The notes under the pieces were generated by a model, which worked only from the letters and a program-made list of their open reading frames with translations, made no database searches and had not been told where the DNA came from. Made by a program: the position numbers and the translations under genes. A DNA stretch of 20,309 nucleotides from Plakobranchus ocellatus (taxonomy: Eukaryota > Mollusca > Gastropoda > Plakobranchidae). The stretch lies in the NCBI GenBank assembly GCA_019648995.1, contig BLXT01005442.1, positions 364,444 through 384,752 of the forward strand, written 5' to 3'. Of the stretch, positions 1-9,300 are shown one piece after another; positions within the stretch are counted from its first letter, which is position 1; every line of letters begins with the position of its first letter.

Positions 1-527
1 GAGGAGGGGGAGAAAAAGAGGGAAAGAGAGAAAAAAGTGTGTGAGAGGGCGATAGACAAATACAGAGAGAAAGAAACAGACAGACTGTTAGCTAGACAGA
101 TACATGTACAAAGAGAGAGAAATGAGAAGCAAAGAGTGTCAGAGAAAGGTAGAGAGAGAGAGAGAAATATAGAGATAGATTTACTGTATGGTAGGCTGTG
201 TGTGTGTGTGGAACTGGTAGTCAAGAGGAAAAAGATATTGGCAAAGGTCGCTTTGTACAAGAAACAGCGTGTTTGCTATTTCGAACATTGAGTGAAATGC
301 CTATTCAAGTTTACCAATGATGATTGTCACTCATATAAATGTTCTTTTTTAAAAAAAAACCCTGTGTCTCCAAGCAGAGCCCGATCAATAATTCCAATGT
401 CATACCGCTTTGCCTTAACATCAACTCGTAGGTTCCGGTCAAGGATATTTTCTGTTTGCATTGCTTCTCCTGAATTCTGTTGTCTTACTCCCGCATCACT
501 ACCATATTGCTTACATCGTTTGAACAG
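1..527. other. GA-rich simple DNA and intron of the STRA6-like gene
   Basis: Positions 1 to about 180 are almost purely purine on the + strand (GAGA/GAAA), followed by a (TG)7 run at 197-210. The rest up to the acceptor at 526-527 is ordinary AT-rich DNA with a pyrimidine-rich end. This is presumably intron, because the exon at 528 enters in mid-codon. The open frames here come from the repeat. Confidence 0.5.
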
Positions 528-698
528 GTCTGTCTGCCTATATCGGCTATATCCACATGGAAGCCGCTCACACCCACCCTGTGGTGAATGTCTTCATCCG
601 CCTGCTGGAGTCGATGAGCCAGGCCCGGAGGCAGAACCAGAAAGGCTCGACTGTAGAGATGAACGAAGCTGGAGGCAATGGCAGTGCGACAAAATCAG
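528..698 (+). CDS. STRA6: STRA6-like gene, antepenultimate exon
   Basis: Acceptor AG at 526-527 follows a pyrimidine-rich tract. The donor reads TCAG|GTGAGAG at 699. The exon starts with two bases completing a codon and ends with one base (phase 1). It encodes LSAYIGYIHMEAAHTHPVV followed by NVFIRLLESM, then a polar Gly/Asn/Ser linker. GC content is visibly higher than in the flanking introns. Confidence 0.7.
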
Positions 699-2826
699 GT
701 GAGAGGAAGTTTTTGTTTCTTTCCTACATGCAAACTTCAGCTACTTCAAGTTTGATCAAGAGAAGATTTACTGCTTGTTTTGATGGCATACGAGGCATCT
801 GTGTATTACAGATTAGCTGCTGGCTGACTGTAGTACGAAACTGTAGAATTTTATACATTGCCATAGTGACTACTCAGTGCAGTTTTATAAACAATTGCTT
901 GAATTGATCAAAACTCAAATCCTTGGCTAAATTTGTAGGCGTTCATGGCGATTACCTCGAAAGATTTTCATGCCTTGTACCGATCATTGTATTTCTATTG
1001 AACAGTTGAAGTGATCAATCTATATAATCAATACATGTATCTGTGTTGTTTTAATCGACATTATCGTTGTTGTTTTCACTGAAGAAACCTACAGTTAAAG
1101 AGTTTTAATGTATACGTTGTGTTGTTCGTCTTTGAAGGAATAAGTTTATAATGGTCGCTTTTTTCCAATGATGTTAAAAGAGCCAATTTGGAAACACAAT
1201 CCCTGAACCTTTTTGTAGAAGTAATTATTTTAATAGTTGATATTTTTTTTAAGTATTGGGAAGAGCAGATGGCAGTCAAGGGACAGGAGAGAAGTGTAAA
1301 CAACACGCAATATTTCATCATTCCATCAGCCTGAGATTTTTTTTTTCAAAATACCAGAAATGCATACTATATCTGTTTTACAGTGTTATTGATTTTTCAA
1401 AACATTACCTCCACCTGTACTTCCCTCCTCAGACGATGCTGGGAAGAAAGCACCACCTTTGAATGTCTCTGCCAGATTCAACTGGCTGGTCGTATATACC
1501 CTCCTCAACAATCCACAAGTAAGCAGTTGATAAGAACATCTTAAGAAAGACTCACACTGACAGCACACATGTATTTGATGAAATACTATCAGATTAGAAT
1601 TCTGGGTGTCTCGAGCAGTAGCATCCTTTTGTGAAAATATATCCATCTATGCTAAATAGATGAGGCATCATGATATAATGTTGATCTTAGGTTTGTAATG
1701 CTAAGATAAAATCATGTGTAAAAATTTTTCAGTGGGATGCTTTTGCAGTGTCTACGGTATAAGTCATACCCTCTAGAAATCTTTAATTGGCCTCTGAGAT
1801 CTTATTTGAAAGTACACTTTAACGAAAAGCCAATATTTTTCGGTTAATTTCTTATGGAATATTGAGAAGAAAAAAACTATTTCTTACCGTCTTCTTTAAC
1901 ATTATATGTGTGAGGCACATGTAAAAGGAAAGTCATAAAAGAGTGCATTGTGCAATATTACGTTATAAGAACATTTACTCAGAATGAATTGAGTGTGATG
2001 TTTTAATAAAAAGGTTGTCACAAGTTATTGTTTGAGCAAACTCAGCATTGCGGCCTTTCATTCCACTGTATTTCCATTCCTTGCACATGCCACTTTGGTG
2101 GCTAGCGTAGCTAGTATGGCGTCCTGACGAAAACTTTATCCCCTGGCTCGACGCGGGGATCAACTTCCTCACATGAGAGACTTTCTAAACAAGGATATTC
2201 GATTATGCCAGGTGTCTATGTATATTTGTGATAAAAAATAAGAAGTTTTGTCAAAAATCATGTAATGAATGACCTCTCACTATGGCTTATCTTTGCATCC
2301 ATCTCATTCGCTAGTCTTTTTGCCCACTGCCTTCACTGATCCCCAGGTGCGCATGTACAGGAAGGGTTATTTCCAGGCACTGAAGATAGCGCGCCGGGAG
2401 GGCCTGAAAGTTCCCATCAGTGACCTGCCCATCTCTGACTTTGACTTGGCCAAGCTGCAGAAGGAGACGGAGGAAGAAAAACAGGCACAAAATGCAGCCA
2501 AAGCATGCAAGTACAATTGCAGGGGCATTAATAAAGGCATCTCAAATATAATGTACAATTTTAGAGACATGAAGTTGGAAAAGGAGGAAAATGTCGAGAT
2601 GTCTGAGATAGCGCAACAGGTTAACGGTGATTTGAAGACGGCTGAGAAATCGACAAAGGAAGACAAAGTGAAAACGGCCGACGGTGATGCCGATTTGGGA
2701 GACGCAGAACCAGAACAACCTTTGTCAGGCAGAGCCAACGATGGATACGTTGTACAAATAGAAGGCTTGGAAAATAACGAATCTGTAATGATGGATGTTA
2801 TTAAGACGCCAGCTGGTGTGGTATAG
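528..2826 (+). CDS. STRA6: STRA6-like retinol uptake receptor, C-terminal three exons (5' end outside window)
   Basis: Spliced segments 528-698, 1433-1518 and 2347-2826 join in one frame (phases 1 and 0) to about 244 residues ending at TAG. STRA6 is a multi-pass plasma-membrane receptor that moves retinol from its serum carrier into cells. Recognition is from remembered family features, without alignment. Exon 1 encodes a Tyr-rich stretch followed by His-Pro and a Phe-x-x-Leu-Leu block, matching the segment after the last membrane helices. Exon 2 encodes Ala-Arg-Phe-x-Trp then Tyr-Thr-Leu-Leu-Asn-Asn-Pro, followed in exon 3 by an Arg-Lys pair, as near the vertebrate C-terminus. Vertebrate STRA6 stops soon after this. 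Here about 145 further residues follow: a basic helix, an acidic heptad-like stretch (KLQKETEEEKQAQ) and a Lys/Glu/Asp-rich tail without hydrophobic segments. The membrane domain and start codon lie left of position 1. Family call fairly sure; orthology to vertebrate STRA6 versus a paralogue is open. Confidence 0.7.
699..1432 (+). other. intron of the STRA6-like gene
   Basis: GT-AG intron of 734 bases, AT-rich, with a pyrimidine tract before its 3' end. Nothing else is recognised in it. Confidence 0.65.
1433..1518 (+). CDS. STRA6: STRA6-like gene, penultimate exon with YTLL block
   Basis: Acceptor CCTCCTCAG ends at 1432 after a strong pyrimidine tract; the donor is CACAA|GTAAGC at 1519. The exon begins with two bases that complete Asp with the G of the previous exon, then runs 28 codons and ends in phase 0. 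It contains the most diagnostic block, VVYTLLNNPQ; the tyrosine codon is 1495-1497. Confidence 0.72.
1519..2346 (+). other. last intron of the STRA6-like gene, with a GC-rich structured patch
   Basis: GT-AG intron of 828 bases in phase 0. Most is AT-rich, but 2040-2165 is distinctly richer in GC and holds two close hairpins (CTAGC/GCTAG at 2102-2114 and ATCCCC/GGGGAT at 2138-2160). This may be an old inserted repeat. Confidence 0.6.
2347..2826 (+). CDS. STRA6: STRA6-like gene, terminal exon with extended charged tail
   Basis: Acceptor CCCCAG ends at 2346 and the frame enters in phase 0 with Val-Arg-Met-Tyr-Arg-Lys. The exon encodes 159 residues and a TAG stop at 2824-2826. The first 20 residues form a basic amphipathic stretch (YRKGYFQALKIARREG), a plausible membrane-proximal or calmodulin-type helix by composition only. 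It is followed by KVPISDLPISDFDLAKLQKE and a Glu/Lys/Asp-rich low-complexity tail. The in-frame ATG at 2269 lies in the intron and is not a start. Confidence 0.72.
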   Translation: MRMYRKGYFQALKIARREGLKVPISDLPISDFDLAKLQKETEEEKQAQNAAKACKYNCRGINKGISNIMYNFRDMKLEKEENVEMSEIAQQVNGDLKTAEKSTKEDKVKTADGDADLGDAEPEQPLSGRANDGYVVQIEGLENNESVMMDVIKTPAGVV

Positions 2827-2898
2827 AACCATTGCAAAGAGATCAACAACTACCAAAGACTGTTGTAAAAATACGTCGTTTTTTATAATGCTGAAGCG

Positions 2899-2904
2899 AA
2901 TAAA
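2899..2904 (+). promoter_or_regulatory. poly(A) signal AATAAA of the STRA6-like gene
   Basis: A canonical AATAAA lies 73 bases after the stop codon at 2826, on the coding strand. It is the first such hexamer downstream, so it is the most likely cleavage signal. The exact 3' end cannot be seen. Confidence 0.45.
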
Positions 2905-4040
2905 AAGAACAGTAATATCTGTGTACGTACAGATACAGCGTAGGGTGTGTCAAATCATTGTAAATGTTTGGTCTGTCGATTCAGAAGATAGATTGGCAAA
3001 CATGGATTTTAGAACAGAGTTTTGGGGTGTTTGGATCAGTCATTTAAAAAGTCCAATGCTGTTACTCTTGTACATGCCTTTTCAAGTCAAAATGTTTTAT
3101 TTTAAGGCCTATTCCATAAAGGGGCTTCATAATTTGTTCCTGAGGTTTTAACTACTTTTAAATTTCTTTACTGGCAAATCCTCATCGTCTGAGGTAAAGT
3201 TTGTTCTGATATACTTGTTGAATCTTGTTGGATTTTTACATAAAGGAACTTGGATAATAATAGGCCGATATATCTTTTGCTTTGAGATCATGTATAATAT
3301 GAATACAAGGAGTTCAAAATTTAGCGTGAGAACGAAATGAAATACATATATTTAAAATGGAAAAGGATGAAAAGAATCATACAGAAAGAGAGAGAGAGAG
3401 TGGGAATAGAGAGGGACAGCAAGACTAAGAAAGAAAGAATGAGAGAGAGAGAGAGAGAGAGTGGAAATAGAGAGGGACAGCAAGACTAAGAAAGAAAGAA
3501 TGAGAGAGAGAGAGAGAGATGAGGGTGAAGAAAGAGCAAAGAAAAAAAGAATACAAAAGAAAAGACATTAATTTATGAAGAAAAAAATCGTGTTATTTAG
3601 AAAATTCGTCAGAGCAAGCAGAAGAGAGGTAGCGTTATTTTGTATGTGTATGGCTATGAACAGAGAGATCATGTGATAATATTTTATGCATAAGAATTTT
3701 ATGATGACATGCAATGTAAGAAATCACAAAAATCAATTTGCGCACATTCTAATGAAGAGTCATATTTTATTGCTGTCCCCTATTTTATTTAGGGAAAAGC
3801 GAAAACAAAACTGTACATGCTCCCTTTATAATAATTTTGTAAATAGCCTTTTGGTTAAATGATAATAATTTGTGCTGATGCTGTTTTATTTCCTGACCAT
3901 TTCGTTCAGCATGACAATCATGTGCTGTAAATTATATTTTATTCACAATATTGGTTGTCTCTCTTTTGTAGCTGATAACTTTTTTCTTTGTAAAATATTT
4001 CATACTATCTTTTTGGGGGGGGTTATTTTTTCGGATCAGC
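2905..4040. other. AT-rich intergenic DNA between the convergent genes, left part
   Basis: Apart from the GA repeat at 3388-3526, this stretch is AT-rich and shows no supported gene. The frame at 2795-3151 starts inside the STRA6-like exon in another frame and runs into 3' flanking DNA, so I do not call it. Confidence 0.5.
3388..3526 (+). repeat. GA microsatellite with a 61-bp tandem duplication
   Basis: A GA-rich run contains a block beginning TGGGAATAGAGAGGGACAGC at 3401 that recurs, with one base change, from 3462. Each copy ends in AAGAAAGAAAGAATG and a run of GA. The spacing of 61 bases and near identity point to a recent tandem duplication, probably by slippage or unequal exchange between the GA runs. 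Confidence 0.85.
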
Positions 4041-4043
4041 TAT

Positions 4044-4102
4044 GTCGTTGGCGATAGCGTTGCTCGCCTTAAATGTGCTAGAATTTCGTTCCGCGGGCAC
4101 CA
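4044..4102 (+). mobile_element. degenerate tRNA-derived SINE head
   Basis: The segment contains an A-box-like TGGCGATAGCG at 4049-4059, followed by TTGCTCGCC and, about 30 bases on, a B-box-like TTCGTTCCGCGGGCACC at 4085-4101. This order and spacing are those of the internal RNA polymerase III promoter of a tRNA-derived SINE. The B box is damaged, so the copy is old and probably silent. A tail may continue to about 4200. No target-site duplication was identified. Confidence 0.4.
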
Positions 4103-5183
4103 GCTTCCCTAGCCTGACAAGGGCTTTTAAAAGTGGTAAACGGGTTCAAAGACGCCAAAATCTGCAAGTGTGCATGGATTGAAACTCACGGGTTTAAATT
4201 CATCATCTTTCTCCATGTCCGAAGTGAGCAAGAAAGTTTGAAATCATTAGACCTCTAAGTTTTTTTTTTACACGAAACCAAAAGCTTAATGTAGAAAGAA
4301 ATCATTGTAATCACGACGATGTTTTATGGCACCAAAGTAGAAGCTAATGATTTAACATAAAGAATCAAAAAAAAAATTAGCAAGTTTTTATCAGAGTAAT
4401 ATTTAAGAGAAACTCATGCGTAGTTTGGTGTAAGTGTTTTTTTTTTTGTTTTTTTTAATTTGATATTCATTCATATAATTGTGACATCTTTTCATGGAAT
4501 ATATATTATATCATTTTAAAAAGACAAAAAAAGTTATCACGCATTCTCGGCGAAAAGGACAAAATTAAAGAGTCATTTATTATTTTTCGGAGTTGAAATG
4601 AGGAAGAAACCATCTTTCTCTCATTTTCCCCCTGAAAGTTAAGAGTAAAAAAAAAAAAAAAAAAAAACGTTTTCCAGCTATTTCTATTTTTTGAAGTCAC
4701 ATAAGCCACCAATAACCAGCTTCCGCAGTTAATAACGTTCTTCTAATAACAGCCAAAGCCAGGTTGCCTCAAGCTTAACATGACTTCATGCAAGTATTTT
4801 AATTTGACAGCTGACCCTGCACAGTATTAAGATCTGACCTATACAATAGCGGCTCCCGACAATCCGCTTAAGAGCAACAATACGCAGTGGTATTGGTCGC
4901 ACGAATAGCCAAGAATTATTTTATATACAGCCTGACTTGGTTTTTATTGATTTGGAGCACAGCTTGATTTGATGTATATAATGGTTTTTTTTTAATCCTT
5001 TCCCGCACTGATTTAAAAACTTGAAGGCGTAACTTTTAAATCAAGAGAAACATTGGTTGAAGAAGCAATGATTTCCATTATGATCATGTAAAATAAAGAA
5101 GGAATAATTATTTTACAGTAAGCTTGGATGAGTTTGCATTTTTTTCTGCGAATCACTAGTAACTAGAAATTAATGTAGAATCA
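4103..5183. other. AT-rich intergenic DNA with homopolymer runs
   Basis: No gene is supported. The stretch holds several T runs near 4437-4456 and an uninterrupted run of 21 A at 4647-4667. A SINE tail could occupy the first 100 bases. A somewhat GC-richer patch at 4820-4910 was not identified. Confidence 0.5.
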
Positions 5184-5189
5184 ATTTAT

Positions 5190-5239
<50 letters not shown>

Positions 5240-5297
5240 GCTGTTGTTGCTGTTCTTGTTGCTATTGTTGTTGTCGTCGTCGTCGTCGTCGTCGTCG

Positions 5298-5362
<65 letters not shown>
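5190..5362 (+). repeat. TTG/GTC trinucleotide microsatellite
   Basis: About 173 bases of nearly pure TTG triplets, with a few interruptions near 5240-5270 and an internal block of eight GTC triplets at 5273-5296. The apparent poly-leucine frame across it is a product of the repeat. It lies just beyond the predicted poly(A) signal of the minus-strand sulfotransferase gene. On that strand it reads as CAA/GAC. Confidence 0.95.
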
Positions 5363-5363
<1 letters not shown>

Positions 5364-5376
5364 TTTAATCAATCAA

Positions 5377-5382
5377 TTTATT
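5377..5382 (-). promoter_or_regulatory. poly(A) signal AATAAA of the sulfotransferase gene
   Basis: TTTATT on the + strand reads AATAAA on the gene's strand, 82 bases after its stop codon. The triplet repeat begins about 14 bases further on. A second copy lies on the far side of the repeat near 5184-5189. Confidence 0.5.
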
Positions 5383-5464
5383 ATACGATCCTAGTTCTTT
5401 CAATTAACATATACAAAACTGATACAGTGAAGAAAATATCCCAGAAATCTTAATAACCCACAGA

Positions 5465-6339
5465 TCATATAACCCATTCATTGTAGAAATCTAGAGCGTC
5501 TGAATAGTTGAGGGCATATACTCCGTTTGGTCTATCGAAAATAAACTTAGGTCGCTCATTGAAGCCAAAGGCCCGGAAATCGGCGGCGTAGAGATGGACT
5601 ATACTATTTAGAGTGCTCAGGTCAACAGTTCTATAAGCACTCATCATGGCTGCCATCTTCTGGTTGCGAAGTTCGTCTTCGTCTGTCGAAGAATCCACAG
5701 CTTTAGCTAAAACTTTGATGAAATCATCCGCGTCCAAATACTCCACTGAATCTTTCAGCATCTTGGGCGCAAAATTTATCCTTGCGCTGATAAAACCCCG
5801 TATTTGCAGTTTACGCCAAATTCTGCGAACGATGTCTGCTTTTGTGACACACTGTGCTAAACGGTGCGACCATTCAGTGAAAGCTCCCATCACTGAGTCC
5901 TCAAGAGCGTCTCGTTTCGTGTCGTCCGCCATCTTGTAAAACTCGATCTGCGCTTCGGTCACGTTGAGGAGGGAGGAGAGATAGACAACATCACGTTGGA
6001 AGGTTTGTATGAATCCTATCACAGAATAGTCCACGTCACACGGTCGACAAAGATCAAAGATTGGTCTCACATGAGGATCAGCAGTCGGTGGGGAAAGGTC
6101 AAGGTCAAGAACGAATTTTAAGAACTCTGCGAATGTAACGTCATGCCCGCATCTCTGCGACTTCTCTGACGGGTCCGATCTGTGTTTCTGCAAGGCAAAT
6201 AGACCCCAAGTATCCCAAAATTCTGGATTTGGTGCCAAAAGTTTGTCCACGTAGGCGGAGAATAGACGAGAGAAAGGGTCTCGCACAAAAAGGAAGTTAG
6301 TGGATCGCTTGAGAAAACTGTCAATTGTTTCCACTGGTT
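5465..6339 (-). CDS. sulfotransferase exon 5: main catalytic domain and stop
   Basis: Acceptor CGTTTTCAG ends at 6340 after a strong T/C tract. The exon encodes residues 213-502 with the 3'-phosphate motif RDPFSRLFSAYVDKL, GHDVTFAEFL, the CRPC block and the C-terminal DFRAFGF block, ending in EWVI and TGA. The frame is open upstream to 6385, but those residues lie in the intron tract. Confidence 0.92.
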
Positions 6340-9300
6340 CTGAAAACGGTAAAGAAAAAAATTGCGAGATAAAATTGAAGAACATTAATTATATTTTAAG
6401 AAATTTAAGTGATAAACTTAGAAAAGAACGTTTTGTAAGAATGTAAGATTGATTATCAAACATAAGCAAAGGAATTTATCGTCATTCCAAGGAAAAAGAG
6501 CCCCAAAGTCCTTGGTAAAAATTACTAGGATGATTATTTTAGACGGCTACTACCTCGAATTTTCAGGAAATAGGGCGAAAAATCAATCGTTCAGGATCTA
6601 AAACCTAGACGCTAAAACATCACGGCTGGTAAATTGCCTGAGTGAGTTAGATGATGGTGTGAAAGGAATTTTTTTATGAGTCATTTTCTATCCATGGACA
6701 TAGAGAACATTAAGAATAAGTCCCATACAATTTCTGCAATACACTGTGGATCTATAGCTGAAAATATCCATCAAGTATGGATAATCGCGAATTTTGCCAC
6801 AGATCTGAACGGTTTATATTGAGGTGCGAGCAAAAGTCATTATTGTGTATATAAGGAAAAAAATTCAAAAATTATATAACACGAAGTTTTGAAAAAATTT
6901 ATGAAAATTTAAACACACCCAATCGGGCAAAAGCTGAAATTAAACGATACAATGTTAAAAAGCATAGAAGCCAAAGCAATAAAAGCTCAAAGTCCAACAT
7001 CTAATCAGCCTTTCTCAGAGCATCATAATATCTTGGAGCTGTGCATTTTTTCAACCAATCAGAGTTCTAATCACAATCACAATCACGCTCCAACTCACGT
7101 GATGCTCTGAAGAAAGCTGATTGGTCGGGCGAGAAAAGGCTTGAAAGTCCAGCCTGCAGGGACATGGTAAGTACAAATCTGAGAGGAAAACGTAATCACA
7201 ATGATTTGTTTTCGTGCATCAAGTCTGGTCTCTTCAACTACAGAATAAGCTGGGTCTTTCAAATCCTTGTTAAGCCAAGGCGTTGGTAGTACTTCAATCC
7301 TCAAAACCGCACTAGAAAGGCTCTTGCAGGTTTCTCTAAGCATTGCACCACTGGGAGCCCCTGACAGAAATAAAGATCATTTAATCGTAGAGTTGTCTGA
7401 CCACCTTACTGGGAAACACAATGTTCTTATTCTTTCTTCGTTTCTTCATCCGCTCCACCTGTTTCGTCTGCCGGTCTTTCTTGGCCTGAAGGTTCTGCGC
7501 ATGCTCCTCCACTTGGGTAAACAAGCTGTGACATGCGTAGATCATCTTGACGGGAACTTCGAATGGAGATCTGAAACAGTGCAGGAAAGGGAGGGATAGG
7601 GGCTAAGGTCCATACATGGGTAGAGGCAGGAGGAGGAGGGAAAATGTGGGAAAGTGAGAGGAGAATATCCCAGAGAAATATTGAAATAGTATGCCAGCAG
7701 TTGATCCTTTTTTACTTCCTTATGTATCCAATTAATTGTGAAAATGGTACTAAATCATAAAACTTCTATATGTTTTTTTCCTAGTGCTGCCTTTCAAAAC
7801 AATGCCTAAAGAGCAGCTCCAGTTGGGAAAATACTGAAATGAATATTTTTTTTTCCATTTTCTTGCTAATAACAAGGATTCGAAACATGTAGCACCTTGC
7901 CCATTGACTCAAAATTCAATTACCCGTGGTGAATCTGGGTCTTTTTTTCTGTATTTTAGAAATTACTTAGACTACTTTTATCAAGATAAAACATTGCTGA
8001 TAACTTAATTGAATTACTGCTGGTGGCAGATAGCCCTGTTCTACACAATTTACATGACATTCTTGATATAACAAGCTTTAATATGATTTTTTACCTTGAT
8101 AGAAAGATATTCTATCGACTTGGATAATAATAATGTTAAAATATCGGCTGTCTGTTAAGTCCATGGAATTTTCAAAATGAATTAATGTTCAATTGGAAAT
8201 TTAATCAGGATCTCGCATAGTATTGTTTAATCCTGATCTCGTCAAAGTGTCAAGGCCTTATCCTAGCCCGGAAAGGTTCTTTGGGTTTAACCCCTCACCT
8301 CATGGGGTCAGTATGCTCAAGTTGATAGACGAACCGTCGAAAGAAAGTGCTCGCCGTCTTCTCCACAGGACAGTACACTGTCTCCTTGTTGATAGAAACA
8401 AGAGCACGGGGCAACTTCAGACCCGAATCAGGTGAAGAAGTGTTCTCGAAACCCATCCTTAAGCATGCGCGATGTACCTGATCTCTAGATGCGACAGACA
8501 TTTCATTTTTTTTATGGTTGTGAATATTGAAATATAGAAATAAAAAAAAGACACAAGTCTTTAAGTGATTAAAGTATTTTTGTTCTCTTCGTTAATTTAT
8601 CTTTTGACTCCGCCCTTATCTGCTTTGTTGACTTTATTGTTAAGTAATAATATCATACCAATATTGAGTGTTTTGACGTATTTCTAATACGAAATTTAGT
8701 TTAAAAGGAAACTTCATGCCGATAATTTAAATTCGTATCCCAAAAACATTAGCTAAAGATCTCCTGATTTTTTTTCTTCTCTAATTTAGTGTTTATTACA
8801 TTTGATTATTATTAGTGCTGTAGTTGGCAAGATTAAAATTTGATAAATATGAACTACCAGTTTTACTAATACATAGTGCGAATTTTTTTAAACATACAAT
8901 ATGAATTTACATAATTTAATATCATGTGAGATACTGTGAACATCCTTGACAATCCCGTCTACATTGTGCACGATCACAAAAGTACATTGAGTCCTTTCTA
9001 ATATACAATCTCGTGGATGTGTTGCGTCGCTTGCACATTTGTCCCTCCCTTTCTAGTCCCCCCTTCCCACCATCCTTCTCCACCTCCCCCCTCCAAAAAT
9101 AAAAAACGGAAAAAAAATCTCCCACACTCTTTATTAACTCCTTAGAGATATTTTTATTCATGTTAGATCTTACCTCCTTGCTTTCATTTGTGTCTCTGCC
9201 TCTTTTAGCATTTTCGGTGTGAACTTATTTCTGGTGTGATATTTTGGCTGAAGAGCTTGGCCCGAAAACCGAAGCGAGTCAGAGTGGTCATATGACTCGC

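Noticed and set aside
37..291. 84-codon Arg/Glu/Lys-rich frame at the left edge
   Set aside because: Arises from the GA-rich tract; it lies in what must be an intron of the STRA6-like gene.
5190..5453. 87-codon poly-leucine frame on the + strand
   Set aside because: Produced entirely by TTG/GTC triplets; no promoter, splice sites or non-repeat coding part.
5646..5939. 97-codon plus-strand frame opposite the sulfotransferase
   Set aside because: Antisense shadow of the catalytic exon, which has a clear family identity on the minus strand.
7095..7343. 82-codon minus-strand frame in intron 4, with a plus-strand frame overlapping it
   Set aside because: It cannot be spliced in frame into the sulfotransferase, and no family was recognised; kept only as a possible repeat fragment.
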